A stretch of 64,000 bases of DNA from Clostridiaceae bacterium (GTDB lineage Bacteria; Bacillota; Clostridia; DUPQ01), in NCBI GenBank assembly GCA_012838235.1, contig DUPQ01000009.1:1-64000 (forward strand). The letters run 5' to 3'. Of the stretch, positions 31,166 to 41,362 are shown piece by piece. Position 1 is the first letter of the stretch, and the number at the start of each line of letters is the position of its first letter. The notes beneath the pieces are model-generated. The model made no database searches, was not told the DNA's origin, and saw only the letters and a list, made by a program, of their open reading frames with translations. Both the position numbers and the translations under genes were made by a program.

Positions 31166-32776
31166 CTAATTATTACCAATTATGCTCTTAAATTTTGCTC
31201 TTACCATATCTATCAGTTCGCGTGCCTGATCGGCTTTCATCAGATATGTAAGGAGCATATATATTCCGGCACCTATACCAATCTCAATAAGTATCCATAG
31301 AAATTGCTTTATCTTACCCAATTGAATAATTGCCGTTCCGAATATTGCCGGCATAAGAGATATATCCAATAAATATATTGCTGCGCCCATCATTACCGCA
31401 CTCATTAATGACTTTAAAATAGTGGGTATATTATCGCGAAAAGTGTATCCTTTAATCCTTGTTTTGAAAAGTAGTCCCAGAAATACAAGATTGAGTACGG
31501 AGGATAGAGAATATGCTACGGGCACACTGAAAATTCCGGCATCGGTCAGTTTCAACAGTAAATAAGCAATGAGGTAATTGAACACAACACCGATTAAACT
31601 TCCCCAGAAAGGAATAATGGAATTTTTGGTGGAAAAATATACTCTGTTAACTATTGTTATAATACACTGCATAACCAATGCCAGAGAGTAGCCTATCAAT
31701 AAATTGGCTGCTAATGTAATACCTTCCTGTTCTATCGTTCCGTAATTGAAAAGTACCTGTATTAACGGTTTACTGAGCACCGACAATCCTACCGCTGAAG
31801 GTATGGCCAGGAATATAACCAACCTTAAGGAGGTATTAATCTTATAGACCACCTCACTTTTCTTATCGGCATCGTAAACCGCAGCTAATGAAGGCAGCAT
31901 GGCAATACCTATCGCCTGCGCAATAATACCCAGCGGCATCTGCCATGTCTTGTTGACCAATTCCAGAGCGGTAACCGAGCCTACATCAAAGAATGCGGTA
32001 AAATATCTGGATATTATGAGACTTATCTGCCCCAGCATGGATGTCAGCAATGAAGGTATCGCAAGCGCTATCAACAGTTTGAAATCCGGCTCTTTATATG
32101 CGATTACGGTTGTGTAATTATTCTTGAAATGCTTGAAGGTAAATGCGAACTGGAAAAGAAAATAGAGCCCGGCACATATTACAATACCCAGTACTACTTT
32201 TTTTACTCCGTAATTATCCGCAACATTATCATTGCTGAATAATGCTATGCTTATAATGCAGGCTAAATTATATAGGCAAGGTCCGAATGCCGGTATTATA
32301 AACTCATTGTATGAGTTCATTATTCCGTTACAAAGCCCGGCAAGCATCATAAAAAAGGCTATAGGCATCAGAATCTTGGTCAACTGTACCGTTAATTCCA
32401 GTGTTTCCGCATCATATCCGGGAACCAGCATGTTTACCAGCGGTTTTGCGAATATAACACATAATATTACTACGACAAACATTATAATGGAGACCAGATT
32501 CATGAAAGAACTTACGGATCTCCAGCCTTTCTTTTCTTCTCCTTTTGCCACATAACCTGCCAGAACGGGAATAAGAGAGGAAGCTATGGCTCCGCCTATC
32601 AACATGGAATACATCAAATCGGGAACCTGAAAAGCCGCGTTGTATGCATCGGTAACTCTGGAAAGCCCTCCCATTTTCACGGGAATAAGGGCTGTTCTCA
32701 CAAATCCCATTATTCTGCTCAACAGGACCGAAGCCATTATAAGGAAAACAGTACTTTTAAATCTTATCTCTTTCAA
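31166..32776 (-). CDS. murJ: Lipid II flippase MurJ (MviN)
   Basis: 14-TM MOP-family protein; 'SRIMGFVRTALI', 'ASSLIPVLAGY'. Confidence 0.93.
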   Translation of the reverse strand: MKEIRFKSTVFLIMASVLLSRIMGFVRTALIPVKMGGLSRVTDAYNAAFQVPDLMYSMLIGGAIASSLIPVLAGYVAKGEEKKGWRSVSSFMNLVSIIMFVVVILCVIFAKPLVNMLVPGYDAETLELTVQLTKILMPIAFFMMLAGLCNGIMNSYNEFIIPAFGPCLYNLACIISIALFSNDNVADNYGVKKVVLGIVICAGLYFLFQFAFTFKHFKNNYTTVIAYKEPDFKLLIALAIPSLLTSMLGQISLIISRYFTAFFDVGSVTALELVNKTWQMPLGIIAQAIGIAMLPSLAAVYDADKKSEVVYKINTSLRLVIFLAIPSAVGLSVLSKPLIQVLFNYGTIEQEGITLAANLLIGYSLALVMQCIITIVNRVYFSTKNSIIPFWGSLIGVVFNYLIAYLLLKLTDAGIFSVPVAYSLSSVLNLVFLGLLFKTRIKGYTFRDNIPTILKSLMSAVMMGAAIYLLDISLMPAIFGTAIIQLGKIKQFLWILIEIGIGAGIYMLLTYLMKADQARELIDMVRAKFKSIIGNN

Positions 32777-32779
32777 ATC

Positions 32780-34048
32780 TCATCCTTTCGAAAGTGCATA
32801 CAAGCGCAATATATTAAGTGCATTAAGGCAGGAAAAATATCTTACCTTATCTCTGTCTCCGCTGAAAGTGTATTCATAAGACAATGTTTCCTGCTCGGTA
32901 CTTATCCCGATATACACACGGCCTACCGGTTTATCCGCAACGGCTCCGGAAGGTCCCGCAATGCCGGTTATGGAAATACCGACTTCTGTATTATACAGCA
33001 GCCGTACACCTTGTGCCATCTCTTTAGCTGTTTGCTCGCTGACCGCTCCGTATTTTTTCAATGTATTACCGCTGACTTTTAACACGGATTGTTTAATCTC
33101 GTTTGAATAGGCCACAACCGAACCTAAAAACACCTTTGATATTCCGGGAACATCGGTCAATAATTCGGATAACATCCCTCCCGTACATGATTCGGCAAAA
33201 GATACGGTAATATTCTTACTCATAAGCAAGTTTGCAGTAACGACCTTGAGTTCAACATCTTTATCGGAATAAATATACTCCCCTAACCTTTCGTGCAATA
33301 TATCCAGTATCGGTTTAAGAATTAAATCGGGATCCTGCTTGCCCTTCTCATACCGCGCGGTAACTCTCAGCATTACCTCTCCTTTTTTCGCATAAGGGGC
33401 GATGGTCGGATTGGTCTGAGTTGATACAATATCGGAAATAACCGATTCCATAGCCGATTCCCCTATGCCGAACATACGAAGATATACCGATTTCAAACCT
33501 TCCTGTATCTTACTCTTAAAATAATCAACGACATAATTATCAAACATGGGTTGCAGTTCCCAAGGAGGACCGGGAAGCAATATTATTGTTTTATCCGCTC
33601 CCTCAACAAAATGAGAAATAATGCATCCCGGAGCCGTTCCGTTATTATTGGGCAATATTAAACAACCCTCGGGATAGTATGCCAGTTTCTCATTGCTTGC
33701 CGCCATTATATTTATTTTCCTGTTATGCCTTATTGTATTGAAGTATTCTTTTACATTCTCCAGAATTTCCGGATGAAAAACCAATTTCAGTCCCAGAACC
33801 TCAGCCACAGTCTCTTTTGTTATATCGTCCTGAGTAGGTCCCAAACCGCCCGTAAGCACTACAACATCCGCTCTTTTCAGCGCAATGTTAATACATTCAG
33901 CCAATCTCCCCCGATTGTCACCTACAACGGTATGATAATATACATACACGCCGCATTCGGGAAATCTCTTTGACATGTAACTTGCATCGGTATTATCAAT
34001 CTGCCCCATCAGCAGCTCCGTGCCTACCGCAATTATCTCCGCTTTCAT
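32780..34048 (-). CDS. cinA: CinA family protein
   Basis: 'AEIIAVGTELLMGQIDNTDASYM', 'VVVLTGGLGPTQDDITKE', C-terminal 'SFAESCTGGMLSELLTDVPG'. Confidence 0.96.
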   Translation of the reverse strand: MKAEIIAVGTELLMGQIDNTDASYMSKRFPECGVYVYYHTVVGDNRGRLAECINIALKRADVVVLTGGLGPTQDDITKETVAEVLGLKLVFHPEILENVKEYFNTIRHNRKINIMAASNEKLAYYPEGCLILPNNNGTAPGCIISHFVEGADKTIILLPGPPWELQPMFDNYVVDYFKSKIQEGLKSVYLRMFGIGESAMESVISDIVSTQTNPTIAPYAKKGEVMLRVTARYEKGKQDPDLILKPILDILHERLGEYIYSDKDVELKVVTANLLMSKNITVSFAESCTGGMLSELLTDVPGISKVFLGSVVAYSNEIKQSVLKVSGNTLKKYGAVSEQTAKEMAQGVRLLYNTEVGISITGIAGPSGAVADKPVGRVYIGISTEQETLSYEYTFSGDRDKVRYFSCLNALNILRLYALSKG

Positions 34049-34461
34049 AATTTTGCCGTATTCCTGAATCCGTTCTTTGTTAGTATCCTGACTGCCGTCT
34101 CAATATCATTAACTTTAAATATGACATGTGCGGTATCATCTTCTTTAGCCAAAAAAGCATAAATGTACTCCACCGATATTCCGTTCTTATGAAGCATTAT
34201 CAGCGGACGTGCTATGCCTCCCGGCACATTATCGATATCTATCGCCAAAACATCGGTCACACTTACGGAAAAACCGTACTCCCTCAGTAATTTTTCCGTT
34301 TTCTCCGCATCATCGACAATAATTCTTAATATGCCGAAATCCGCTGTATCCGCAATGGTAAGTGCGTTGATATTAATATTTGCTCGGGCCAATATCGAAG
34401 TCACTTCGGCAAGTCTGCCTTCTTTGTTTTCCAGAAATATCGATATCTGTTTTACTAACAT
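34045..34461 (-). CDS. ACT domain protein
   Basis: Two ACT-like units 'ISIFLENKEGRLAEVTSILARANINI'; adjacent to paaK. Confidence 0.88.
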   Translation of the reverse strand: MLVKQISIFLENKEGRLAEVTSILARANININALTIADTADFGILRIIVDDAEKTEKLLREYGFSVSVTDVLAIDIDNVPGGIARPLIMLHKNGISVEYIYAFLAKEDDTAHVIFKVNDIETAVRILTKNGFRNTAKL

Positions 34462-34471
34462 TTCACACCCC

Positions 34472-35767
34472 TTAAATCTTTCTTCTGTCAATTATCCGTA
34501 CAGCTTTTCCTTCACTTCTTTCAATTGATTTGGGTTCCGCTAATTTTACTTTGGCACTGATACCCAATACACTCTCAATTGCTCCGGTTATATTCCTTTC
34601 CAACATTTCAATTTTTCTTACTTCATCCGAGAAAAGATTTTCATTCATCTCCACCCGCACTTCCAGTGTATCCATCATGTTGATTCTGTCCACTACAATC
34701 TGATAATTGGGAGTAACACTGCTAAACTCCAATAATACACTCTCAATCTGCGAAGGAAATACATTTACTCCCCTTATTATGAGCATATCGTCGGTTCTGC
34801 CCATTACACGTTCCATTTTAACCAATGTTCTTTTGCATCGGCAATCATCACGGAATAATTTAGTTATATCTTTTGTTCTGTACCTTATTAAAGGCATACC
34901 CTTTTTCTTTATGGTTGTAAAAACAATCTCGCCCTGCATACCTAATCCTAAAGGTTGCTGTGTTTCGGTATCCACTATTTCCGGAAGATAACAGTCTTCA
35001 TTTATGTGTAAACCGTTCTGCGCACAACATTCCGATGCAACACCGGGACCGGTTATCTCGCTTAAGCCGTATATATCGTAAGCTTTTATGTTAAAAAGGC
35101 GTTCTATTTCCTTTCTCATATTCTCGCTCCACGGTTCCGCTCCGAAAAGTCCCGCCTTTAAAGAAATGTCATCAACGGTAACACCCGCTTCGGTCATAAC
35201 TTCGTATAAATGGAGCATATATGAAGGGGTGCAAGCTATAACCGTGGGTTTTAAATCAATGAGAAATTCCACCTGCCTTCTGCTGTTCCCGCCTGAAATA
35301 GGTATAACTGTGGCACCCAGTCTCTCCGCACCGTAATGTGTTCCCAGTCCCCCGGTAAACAAACCGTATCCGTAAGCCACTTGAACAACATCATTTACAT
35401 CAGTGCCTATTCTTGCAAAACACCTGGCCATCACATCCGCCCATGTATCGATATCTTCTTTTGTATAAGCAACAACTATTCTTTTTCCCGTTGTTCCCGA
35501 AGATGCATGAACCCTGACTATCTTATCCATGTCCACGGCTACCATACCGTAAGGATATGTTTCTATCAGATCGGCCTTTGTGGTAAAGGGAAGTTTATGT
35601 AAATCTTCATACCCTCTTATATCCCCGGGCAGCAGCCCTATAGATTCCATTTTTCTTCTGTAATATGCAACATTATCGTAAACATGTTTTACGGTTTCTA
35701 CCAATCTTTTACCCTGTATTGTACGCATCTCATCAAGTGAAATACTCTCAACCCTGTCGCGGATCAT
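34472..35767 (-). CDS. paaK: Phenylacetate--CoA ligase family adenylate-forming enzyme
   Basis: 'VHASSGTTGKRIVVAYT', 'YDIYGLSEITGPGVA', 'RTDDMLIIRGVNVFPSQIE'. Confidence 0.93.
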   Translation of the reverse strand: MIRDRVESISLDEMRTIQGKRLVETVKHVYDNVAYYRRKMESIGLLPGDIRGYEDLHKLPFTTKADLIETYPYGMVAVDMDKIVRVHASSGTTGKRIVVAYTKEDIDTWADVMARCFARIGTDVNDVVQVAYGYGLFTGGLGTHYGAERLGATVIPISGGNSRRQVEFLIDLKPTVIACTPSYMLHLYEVMTEAGVTVDDISLKAGLFGAEPWSENMRKEIERLFNIKAYDIYGLSEITGPGVASECCAQNGLHINEDCYLPEIVDTETQQPLGLGMQGEIVFTTIKKKGMPLIRYRTKDITKLFRDDCRCKRTLVKMERVMGRTDDMLIIRGVNVFPSQIESVLLEFSSVTPNYQIVVDRINMMDTLEVRVEMNENLFSDEVRKIEMLERNITGAIESVLGISAKVKLAEPKSIERSEGKAVRIIDRRKI

Positions 35768-35923
35768 AAAATGACGTCCTCCGTTTTATAGTATTTTACT
35801 CTTATACAGATTAAAAATCAATGAATAACTCCGTATTGCATTCAAGGGCTGCTCATACCTCATGAATAGAACTCTTGGTAATTTTAAACATCTGTGATAA
35901 TATAGTTGAGGGAGATTACAAAA

Positions 35924-36835
35924 ATGAACAAAGACTATTTTTCTATTATAGGTAAGAGCGGCGCCTTTTTTGTGTTTAAGCCGCATATAACGGATAATCC
36001 CGATTTTATACTGGTCGTAGCACCGGGATTGGCGGAGCATGCCGCAAGGTATGCAAGATTATCGGAGTTTATGAAGAATCATAATGTACAGTTGTATTGT
36101 ATAGACCATATCGGTCACGGTGTATATACCGAAAGTCTCGGCATTTGGCCTGTTGACGGATTTTTCGAGTGTGTAAGCAATATGAACTCATTGGTGGAAT
36201 ATGTCCGCAAGCAACATCCCGATAAGAAAGTTATTCTTTTCGGACACAGCATGGGTTCTTTTATGACTCTGGCATATGCCGAGCGATATGCCTCCAACAT
36301 TGACGGATGTATATTATCGGGAACCAATGACCAACAACCTTCTCTTGTACTGGGTGCCGGAAGGTTTATTGCCGCACTTCAGGAGTTGTTTATAGGGAGG
36401 AATAAACCGTCCGGGATTCTTAATGCATTGTCTTTCGGAGCATACAATTCACAGTTTAAACCCAATCGTACGGAATTCGACTGGCTTTCAAGAAATGAAT
36501 CGGAAGTGGACAAATATGTTGAGGATCCGTTATGCGGATATGTTCCGTCGGTCGGAATGTTTAAAGAACTGTTTAAGGGTTTGTCCGTTATTTACAAAAA
36601 AGAAAGCATAGCAGAAATCCCGAAAGAACTTCCGATACATTCATTCTGCGGCTCCGATGACCCCGTAGGAGGTAATTCCAAAGGACCGCTTGCTCTTGTT
36701 GCAAGGTTGCAGAATGCAGGCATTAAAAATGTAACATCACGTATATTTGAAGATATGCGTCATGAATGCCTTAACGAGCTTGGAAATGATGCCGTTATGA
36801 AGCATGTTTATGAAGTGTGTAAGGATATGATTTAA
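35924..36835 (+). CDS. Alpha/beta hydrolase (monoacylglycerol lipase-like)
   Basis: 'HGHG'-type region 'DHIGHGVYTES', nucleophile elbow 'LFGHSMGSFMTL', C-terminal 'GSDDPVG...DMRHECLNE'. Confidence 0.88.
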   Translation: MNKDYFSIIGKSGAFFVFKPHITDNPDFILVVAPGLAEHAARYARLSEFMKNHNVQLYCIDHIGHGVYTESLGIWPVDGFFECVSNMNSLVEYVRKQHPDKKVILFGHSMGSFMTLAYAERYASNIDGCILSGTNDQQPSLVLGAGRFIAALQELFIGRNKPSGILNALSFGAYNSQFKPNRTEFDWLSRNESEVDKYVEDPLCGYVPSVGMFKELFKGLSVIYKKESIAEIPKELPIHSFCGSDDPVGGNSKGPLALVARLQNAGIKNVTSRIFEDMRHECLNELGNDAVMKHVYEVCKDMI

Positions 36836-36836
36836 G

Positions 36837-38954
36837 TTAGTTTATTACGGTGAGTTCGTGAAGAGCTCTTGTACAGCAGGTATAGAAGAGGTGTAATTCC
36901 TCTTCTTTTTTAAACCTGTCATTTTGTGTATCCAGTACGATTACGGCATCAAACTCCAGCCCTTTTGTAAGATAAGACGGTATAAGCACCGCACCGTATG
37001 TATAGGTTGTACTCTTTTCGGTAACTCTGTTGATTTTCGCATCCTTGAGATAGGGTTGAAGTTTCTTGGCAAATGCCTCAGTTCTGGTTATAACGGCGAG
37101 GGAACGATGACCTGATGCTCTGTACTTCGATACTTTATTAATTACCGTATTTGCTATTACATCCAAGTCGGCAGTATTTAAGTTTAAAATCTCCGGTTGT
37201 TTCCCCTGCCTGTTAAAATATTTAATATCAAGATTGTCTTTCAGCATATCGTTACAGAATTTCGCAATCTGATATGTGGAACGATAACTCTTATCCAGTT
37301 TTACCGATCTGGCACCTTTGAAAATATCCTTATCGTTGACTTTTTCCTGGTAGTGATTGATTTTCTGATTGATATCACCCAGTAAGGTCATATGACATTT
37401 TCCGAACAGTAATGATATGACAAGCTTTTCGATATAGGAATAATCCTGAAATTCATCGATTATTACATGCCTTATATCACTGAAATTGTATTTATTACCC
37501 AATAGCAGTCGCAAATAGATTAACGGTGCAGTGTCCTCGGCATATATGTAACCGTCACGAAGTCTTTTCAAAAAATCCGAACTTATCTTTGCCGAATAGC
37601 TGTGCGCCAGGAATTGAGCATAAATCATTTCAAAATCCGCCGATACCGACATATCGACAGCCTGATAAATCCTTTTGCAACTATCTCTTAACTCTTTGAA
37701 TCCTTTTGACATATCCAATTCATCGGCTTTAACTTTACGCACATATTCCAATCTTAAGTTTCGGATAACCGGGAATATCCGTTCATTAAGCACTATCCTT
37801 ATCTTAGCCAGTCTGGTCATTACATCGTTAAAAGAATATTCGTTATAGAACAGGTCTTCAAACTCCCGTTTTGTAAAAATCGTAATTCCGTCAACAATAA
37901 GGTCTTTAAAAGGAAAGTCACCTTCGGAGATAAGTTCCGTGTAACTCTTAAGTTTGTTTGCAAAATCTACTGAATACTTAAGTCTTAAAACATCAATATC
38001 AATATATTCGTTATCCAACAGCACATCTTCCAATTCCACATATTTGGATATAAGCACTCTTCTGTCGGATAAGATATGATATGCCAGATTTCTGAATGTA
38101 GACATCCTTATATTCTCTTCACCCAACTCCGGCAATACTTCCGATATATAGTCGTTAAATGTTTCATTGGGCGAGAATATGATTATCTGGTTATTCTGCA
38201 ATTCATTCTTATATTTATACATAAGCCAGGCGGCTCTGTGCATTGCTATGGAAGTCTTACCGCAACCTGCCGGTCCGTCCACTATGATTGTACTGTAAGT
38301 GCTCCTTATGGCTTTATTCTGTTCTTTCTGTATGGTTTCCACAATATTACTCATCTTCGAGTCTTTGGACTTACTTAAGATATCTTTTAAGATATCATCG
38401 TCAATCATTAACGAAGAATCGAACATAGCATGTATATTGTTATATAAAATGTCAAATTGTCGCTTTTTAGACATCTCACCGTAAATTCTACCGTCGGGAG
38501 CGTCATAATACACATTTCCCAATTCGTTTTCATAGAACAGGCTGCATATATTTGCTCTCCAGTCAAAAACCAGATACTGCCCTTCATCATCGGTCAGACT
38601 GAACTTTCCGATGTATATGTTCTCTACATCCTCTTCATTTTGTTCCTGAAAATCTATTCTGCCGAAATACATGCTTCTTTGAAGCAGATACATCCTTCTT
38701 ACTTCTTTTTTAATTGTTTCGGTTTTGAAAAAGTCGTATTTGATGCTTTCCAGGTAAGGCATATTTTCTATGGCATCATGAAAATCCGCGGGATTTCGCT
38801 TTCCGCTTTCCCACATCATCTGATTACTTTTTCTTAAAGAATCAATACTTTGTTTTAAAGATACCTCAAGGTCCTCAATCCTTTTTGACAGCTTGGCATA
38901 GACCTCATTCAATCTATCCTGTTCGAATATCTTGTCCTTTTCAGTGATGCTCAT
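36837..38954 (-). CDS. HelD-like UvrD/Rep superfamily 1 helicase
   Basis: N-terminal coiled coil, 'VDGPAGCGKTSIAMHRAAWLMY', 'IIDEFQDYSYIE', 'GDINQKI', 'LTKGLEFDAVIVLD'. Confidence 0.88.
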   Translation of the reverse strand: MSITEKDKIFEQDRLNEVYAKLSKRIEDLEVSLKQSIDSLRKSNQMMWESGKRNPADFHDAIENMPYLESIKYDFFKTETIKKEVRRMYLLQRSMYFGRIDFQEQNEEDVENIYIGKFSLTDDEGQYLVFDWRANICSLFYENELGNVYYDAPDGRIYGEMSKKRQFDILYNNIHAMFDSSLMIDDDILKDILSKSKDSKMSNIVETIQKEQNKAIRSTYSTIIVDGPAGCGKTSIAMHRAAWLMYKYKNELQNNQIIIFSPNETFNDYISEVLPELGEENIRMSTFRNLAYHILSDRRVLISKYVELEDVLLDNEYIDIDVLRLKYSVDFANKLKSYTELISEGDFPFKDLIVDGITIFTKREFEDLFYNEYSFNDVMTRLAKIRIVLNERIFPVIRNLRLEYVRKVKADELDMSKGFKELRDSCKRIYQAVDMSVSADFEMIYAQFLAHSYSAKISSDFLKRLRDGYIYAEDTAPLIYLRLLLGNKYNFSDIRHVIIDEFQDYSYIEKLVISLLFGKCHMTLLGDINQKINHYQEKVNDKDIFKGARSVKLDKSYRSTYQIAKFCNDMLKDNLDIKYFNRQGKQPEILNLNTADLDVIANTVINKVSKYRASGHRSLAVITRTEAFAKKLQPYLKDAKINRVTEKSTTYTYGAVLIPSYLTKGLEFDAVIVLDTQNDRFKKEEELHLFYTCCTRALHELTVIN

Positions 38955-39044
38955 AAACGCCCCTTGCTAAAGATACAATATGCATTAACCATAATTATAC
39001 CTTAGTTTTGCTCATATAGCAAACGGGAAGTTTAACGGACAGAG

Positions 39045-39620
39045 TCAAACTGTGTAGTTGTATCCGGCTTCAAATGCCTTTATATTCATATCGATAAAAG
39101 CGGGTTTTGCAATCTTTTTCAAAGCTTCCAGCCATATTTCTTTTTCTATGTCGGAATCTCTTGCCATGCGACCTATCAGAACCGAGTTTACCGTTCTTAT
39201 AGAACCCGATTGTTCAGCCAATACCGAAGCATCCATGAAGATACAGTTATCTACCCTTCCGGTAAGCTCAGAAATAATATCATCAGGGTATTGCATGGAA
39301 GATGTAATTACAGGCATAGGATCTATCTTTTGTGTATTACTTATGAGAATACCGCCTTTTTTAAGATAATGAGCCCACCTCAGAGCTTCCAGCTGTTCAA
39401 AAGCGATAAGTACATCGGCCTCTCCAACAGGTATTATGGGAGATATTACTTCTTCGCCGTAACGCACATATGTTATAACCGAACCGCCTCTTTGCGCCAT
39501 ACCGTGTACCTCGGAAACTTTTACATCAAAACCTTTCAGCGTGGCTGCTTCTCCTATTATTGTAGAAGCAAATAGTGTACCCTGTCCGCCCACCCCTGCT
39601 ATTACAATTGACTTAACCAT
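39045..39620 (-). CDS. iorB: Indolepyruvate:ferredoxin oxidoreductase beta subunit
   Basis: 'IAGVGGQGTLFASTIIGEAA', 'EVHGMAQRGGSVITYVRYG'; start ATG overlaps iorA stop (TAATG). Confidence 0.92.
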   Translation of the reverse strand: MVKSIVIAGVGGQGTLFASTIIGEAATLKGFDVKVSEVHGMAQRGGSVITYVRYGEEVISPIIPVGEADVLIAFEQLEALRWAHYLKKGGILISNTQKIDPMPVITSSMQYPDDIISELTGRVDNCIFMDASVLAEQSGSIRTVNSVLIGRMARDSDIEKEIWLEALKKIAKPAFIDMNIKAFEAGYNYTV

Positions 39621-41362
39621 TACTTCTCCTCCTTTTTCAAGGCACCGAATCTGCATACATTGACGCATAAACCGCACCCGTTACATAAGGATGTATCTAT
39701 TTCTATCTTATTGTTTTTAAAAGATATTGCGGGACATCCCAGACTCATACACATTTTGCATTTAGTACACTTGTCTCTGTCTACGGTAACGCATCCTTTA
39801 TATTTAACCGTTTTAAGCAATGCACACGGTCTTTGTGAGATTATCAGAGAAGGTTCCATTGCATTGACCTCCTCTTTTATAACCCTCATCGCTTCTTCCA
39901 CGTCAAAAGGATCGATTATTCTTACCCTCTCGATTCCGATACTCTTTGCCAACATAACCAGATCAATCTGTTTGGCGGGATTATTGTGAATATCCAATCC
40001 GTTCAGAGGATTATTCTGATGTCCCGTCATACCGGTTATGGAATTATCCAATACTATAACGGTGCCTACCCCTTTGTTGTAGACTATGTCTATAAGGCCG
40101 GTAATACCCGAATGCACGAATGTGGAATCCCCTATCACACCCACGCACTTCTTCATATATTCATCCCCTCTTGCTTTATTGAAGCCGTGAAGTGATGTAA
40201 TACCGCTTCCCATACATAAAGAAGTATCCATAGCGACAAGCGGCTGCAAAGTTGCCAAAGTATAACACCCTATATCTCCCGTTACCGTCAGTTTAAGTCT
40301 CTTTAAAATATGAAATATTCCTCTGTGAGGACATCCGGGGCACATTACGGGAGGTCTGCCGGGCACTTTGCTCATATCATAGCCTTCCATGCAGTTATAC
40401 GGCTTTTGACCGAATAACCTGTTTCTCAAAAGTTCCACCGAATATTCTCCGGTTACAGGCAGCAGTTGCTTCCCCGTCACCTCTATACCGCATGCCTTAC
40501 ATGCCGTTTCAATTATCGGTTCCAACTCTTCTATAACATAAATCTTTTTAACCGATGAAGCAAATTTCTTTAATAACTCTTCAGATATGGGATAAGTAAT
40601 ACCTAATTTCAGATAAGATGCATCGGGCAGGGCTTCACGGGCATATTGGAAAGCTATTCCCGAAGATATGAAGCCTATATCCTTATTCTTTATACAAATC
40701 TTATTCAATTCCGACAGAAAAGCGTATTCTTTTTGCTTAATGACCCTTTCTTCCACTATCTCATGCCGTACTTTAGCCATTGCTGGCATCATGACATTCT
40801 TCTTCGGATTCTTTACATAATCTTTCAGCGGCACATCCACTCTATCCTCAAGAGTTGTCAGACTCCGGGAATGACTTACCCGCGTGGAAAGCCTCAGTAA
40901 AATCGGTGTATCAAAGCGTTCCGATAATTCAAATGCCTTCTTGGTAAAATCCTTGGCTTCCTGCGAGTCGGACGGCTCCAACATCATAACCTTGGCTGCT
41001 TTGGCATAATGTCTTGAATCCTGTTCATTTTGTGATGAATGCATTCCCGGATCATCGGCTACCGCAATTACAAATCCGGCATTGACTCCTATATAGGATG
41101 TTGTAAACAGCGGGTCGGATGCGACATTCAGTCCCACATGTTTCATAGCGCAAAAGGATCTTGCACCGGCTATTGCCGAAGATGCGGCTACTTCCAAAGC
41201 CACTTTTTCGTTAGGAGCCCATTCGGTATATATTTCATCATATTTTGATGTCGCTTCGGTTATCTCGGTACTGGGAGTACCGGGATATGCCGATACCACT
41301 TTTACTCCGGCTTCATATAATCCTCTTGCTACCGCTTCATTCGCCAGTAACAACTTTTTCAT
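39620..41362 (-). CDS. iorA: Indolepyruvate:ferredoxin oxidoreductase alpha subunit
   Basis: TPP enzyme, 'CPGCPHRGIFHILK', 'GDIGCYTLATLQPL', C-terminal two 4Fe-4S motifs 'CTKCKMCMSLGCP' and 'CNGCGLCVNVC'. Confidence 0.95.
   Translation of the reverse strand: MKKLLLANEAVARGLYEAGVKVVSAYPGTPSTEITEATSKYDEIYTEWAPNEKVALEVAASSAIAGARSFCAMKHVGLNVASDPLFTTSYIGVNAGFVIAVADDPGMHSSQNEQDSRHYAKAAKVMMLEPSDSQEAKDFTKKAFELSERFDTPILLRLSTRVSHSRSLTTLEDRVDVPLKDYVKNPKKNVMMPAMAKVRHEIVEERVIKQKEYAFLSELNKICIKNKDIGFISSGIAFQYAREALPDASYLKLGITYPISEELLKKFASSVKKIYVIEELEPIIETACKACGIEVTGKQLLPVTGEYSVELLRNRLFGQKPYNCMEGYDMSKVPGRPPVMCPGCPHRGIFHILKRLKLTVTGDIGCYTLATLQPLVAMDTSLCMGSGITSLHGFNKARGDEYMKKCVGVIGDSTFVHSGITGLIDIVYNKGVGTVIVLDNSITGMTGHQNNPLNGLDIHNNPAKQIDLVMLAKSIGIERVRIIDPFDVEEAMRVIKEEVNAMEPSLIISQRPCALLKTVKYKGCVTVDRDKCTKCKMCMSLGCPAISFKNNKIEIDTSLCNGCGLCVNVCRFGALKKEEK

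Noticed and set aside
35786-36040. Minus-strand 84-aa ORF between paaK and the hydrolase
   Set aside because: Overlaps the start of the hydrolase in antisense, no RBS or homology signal.
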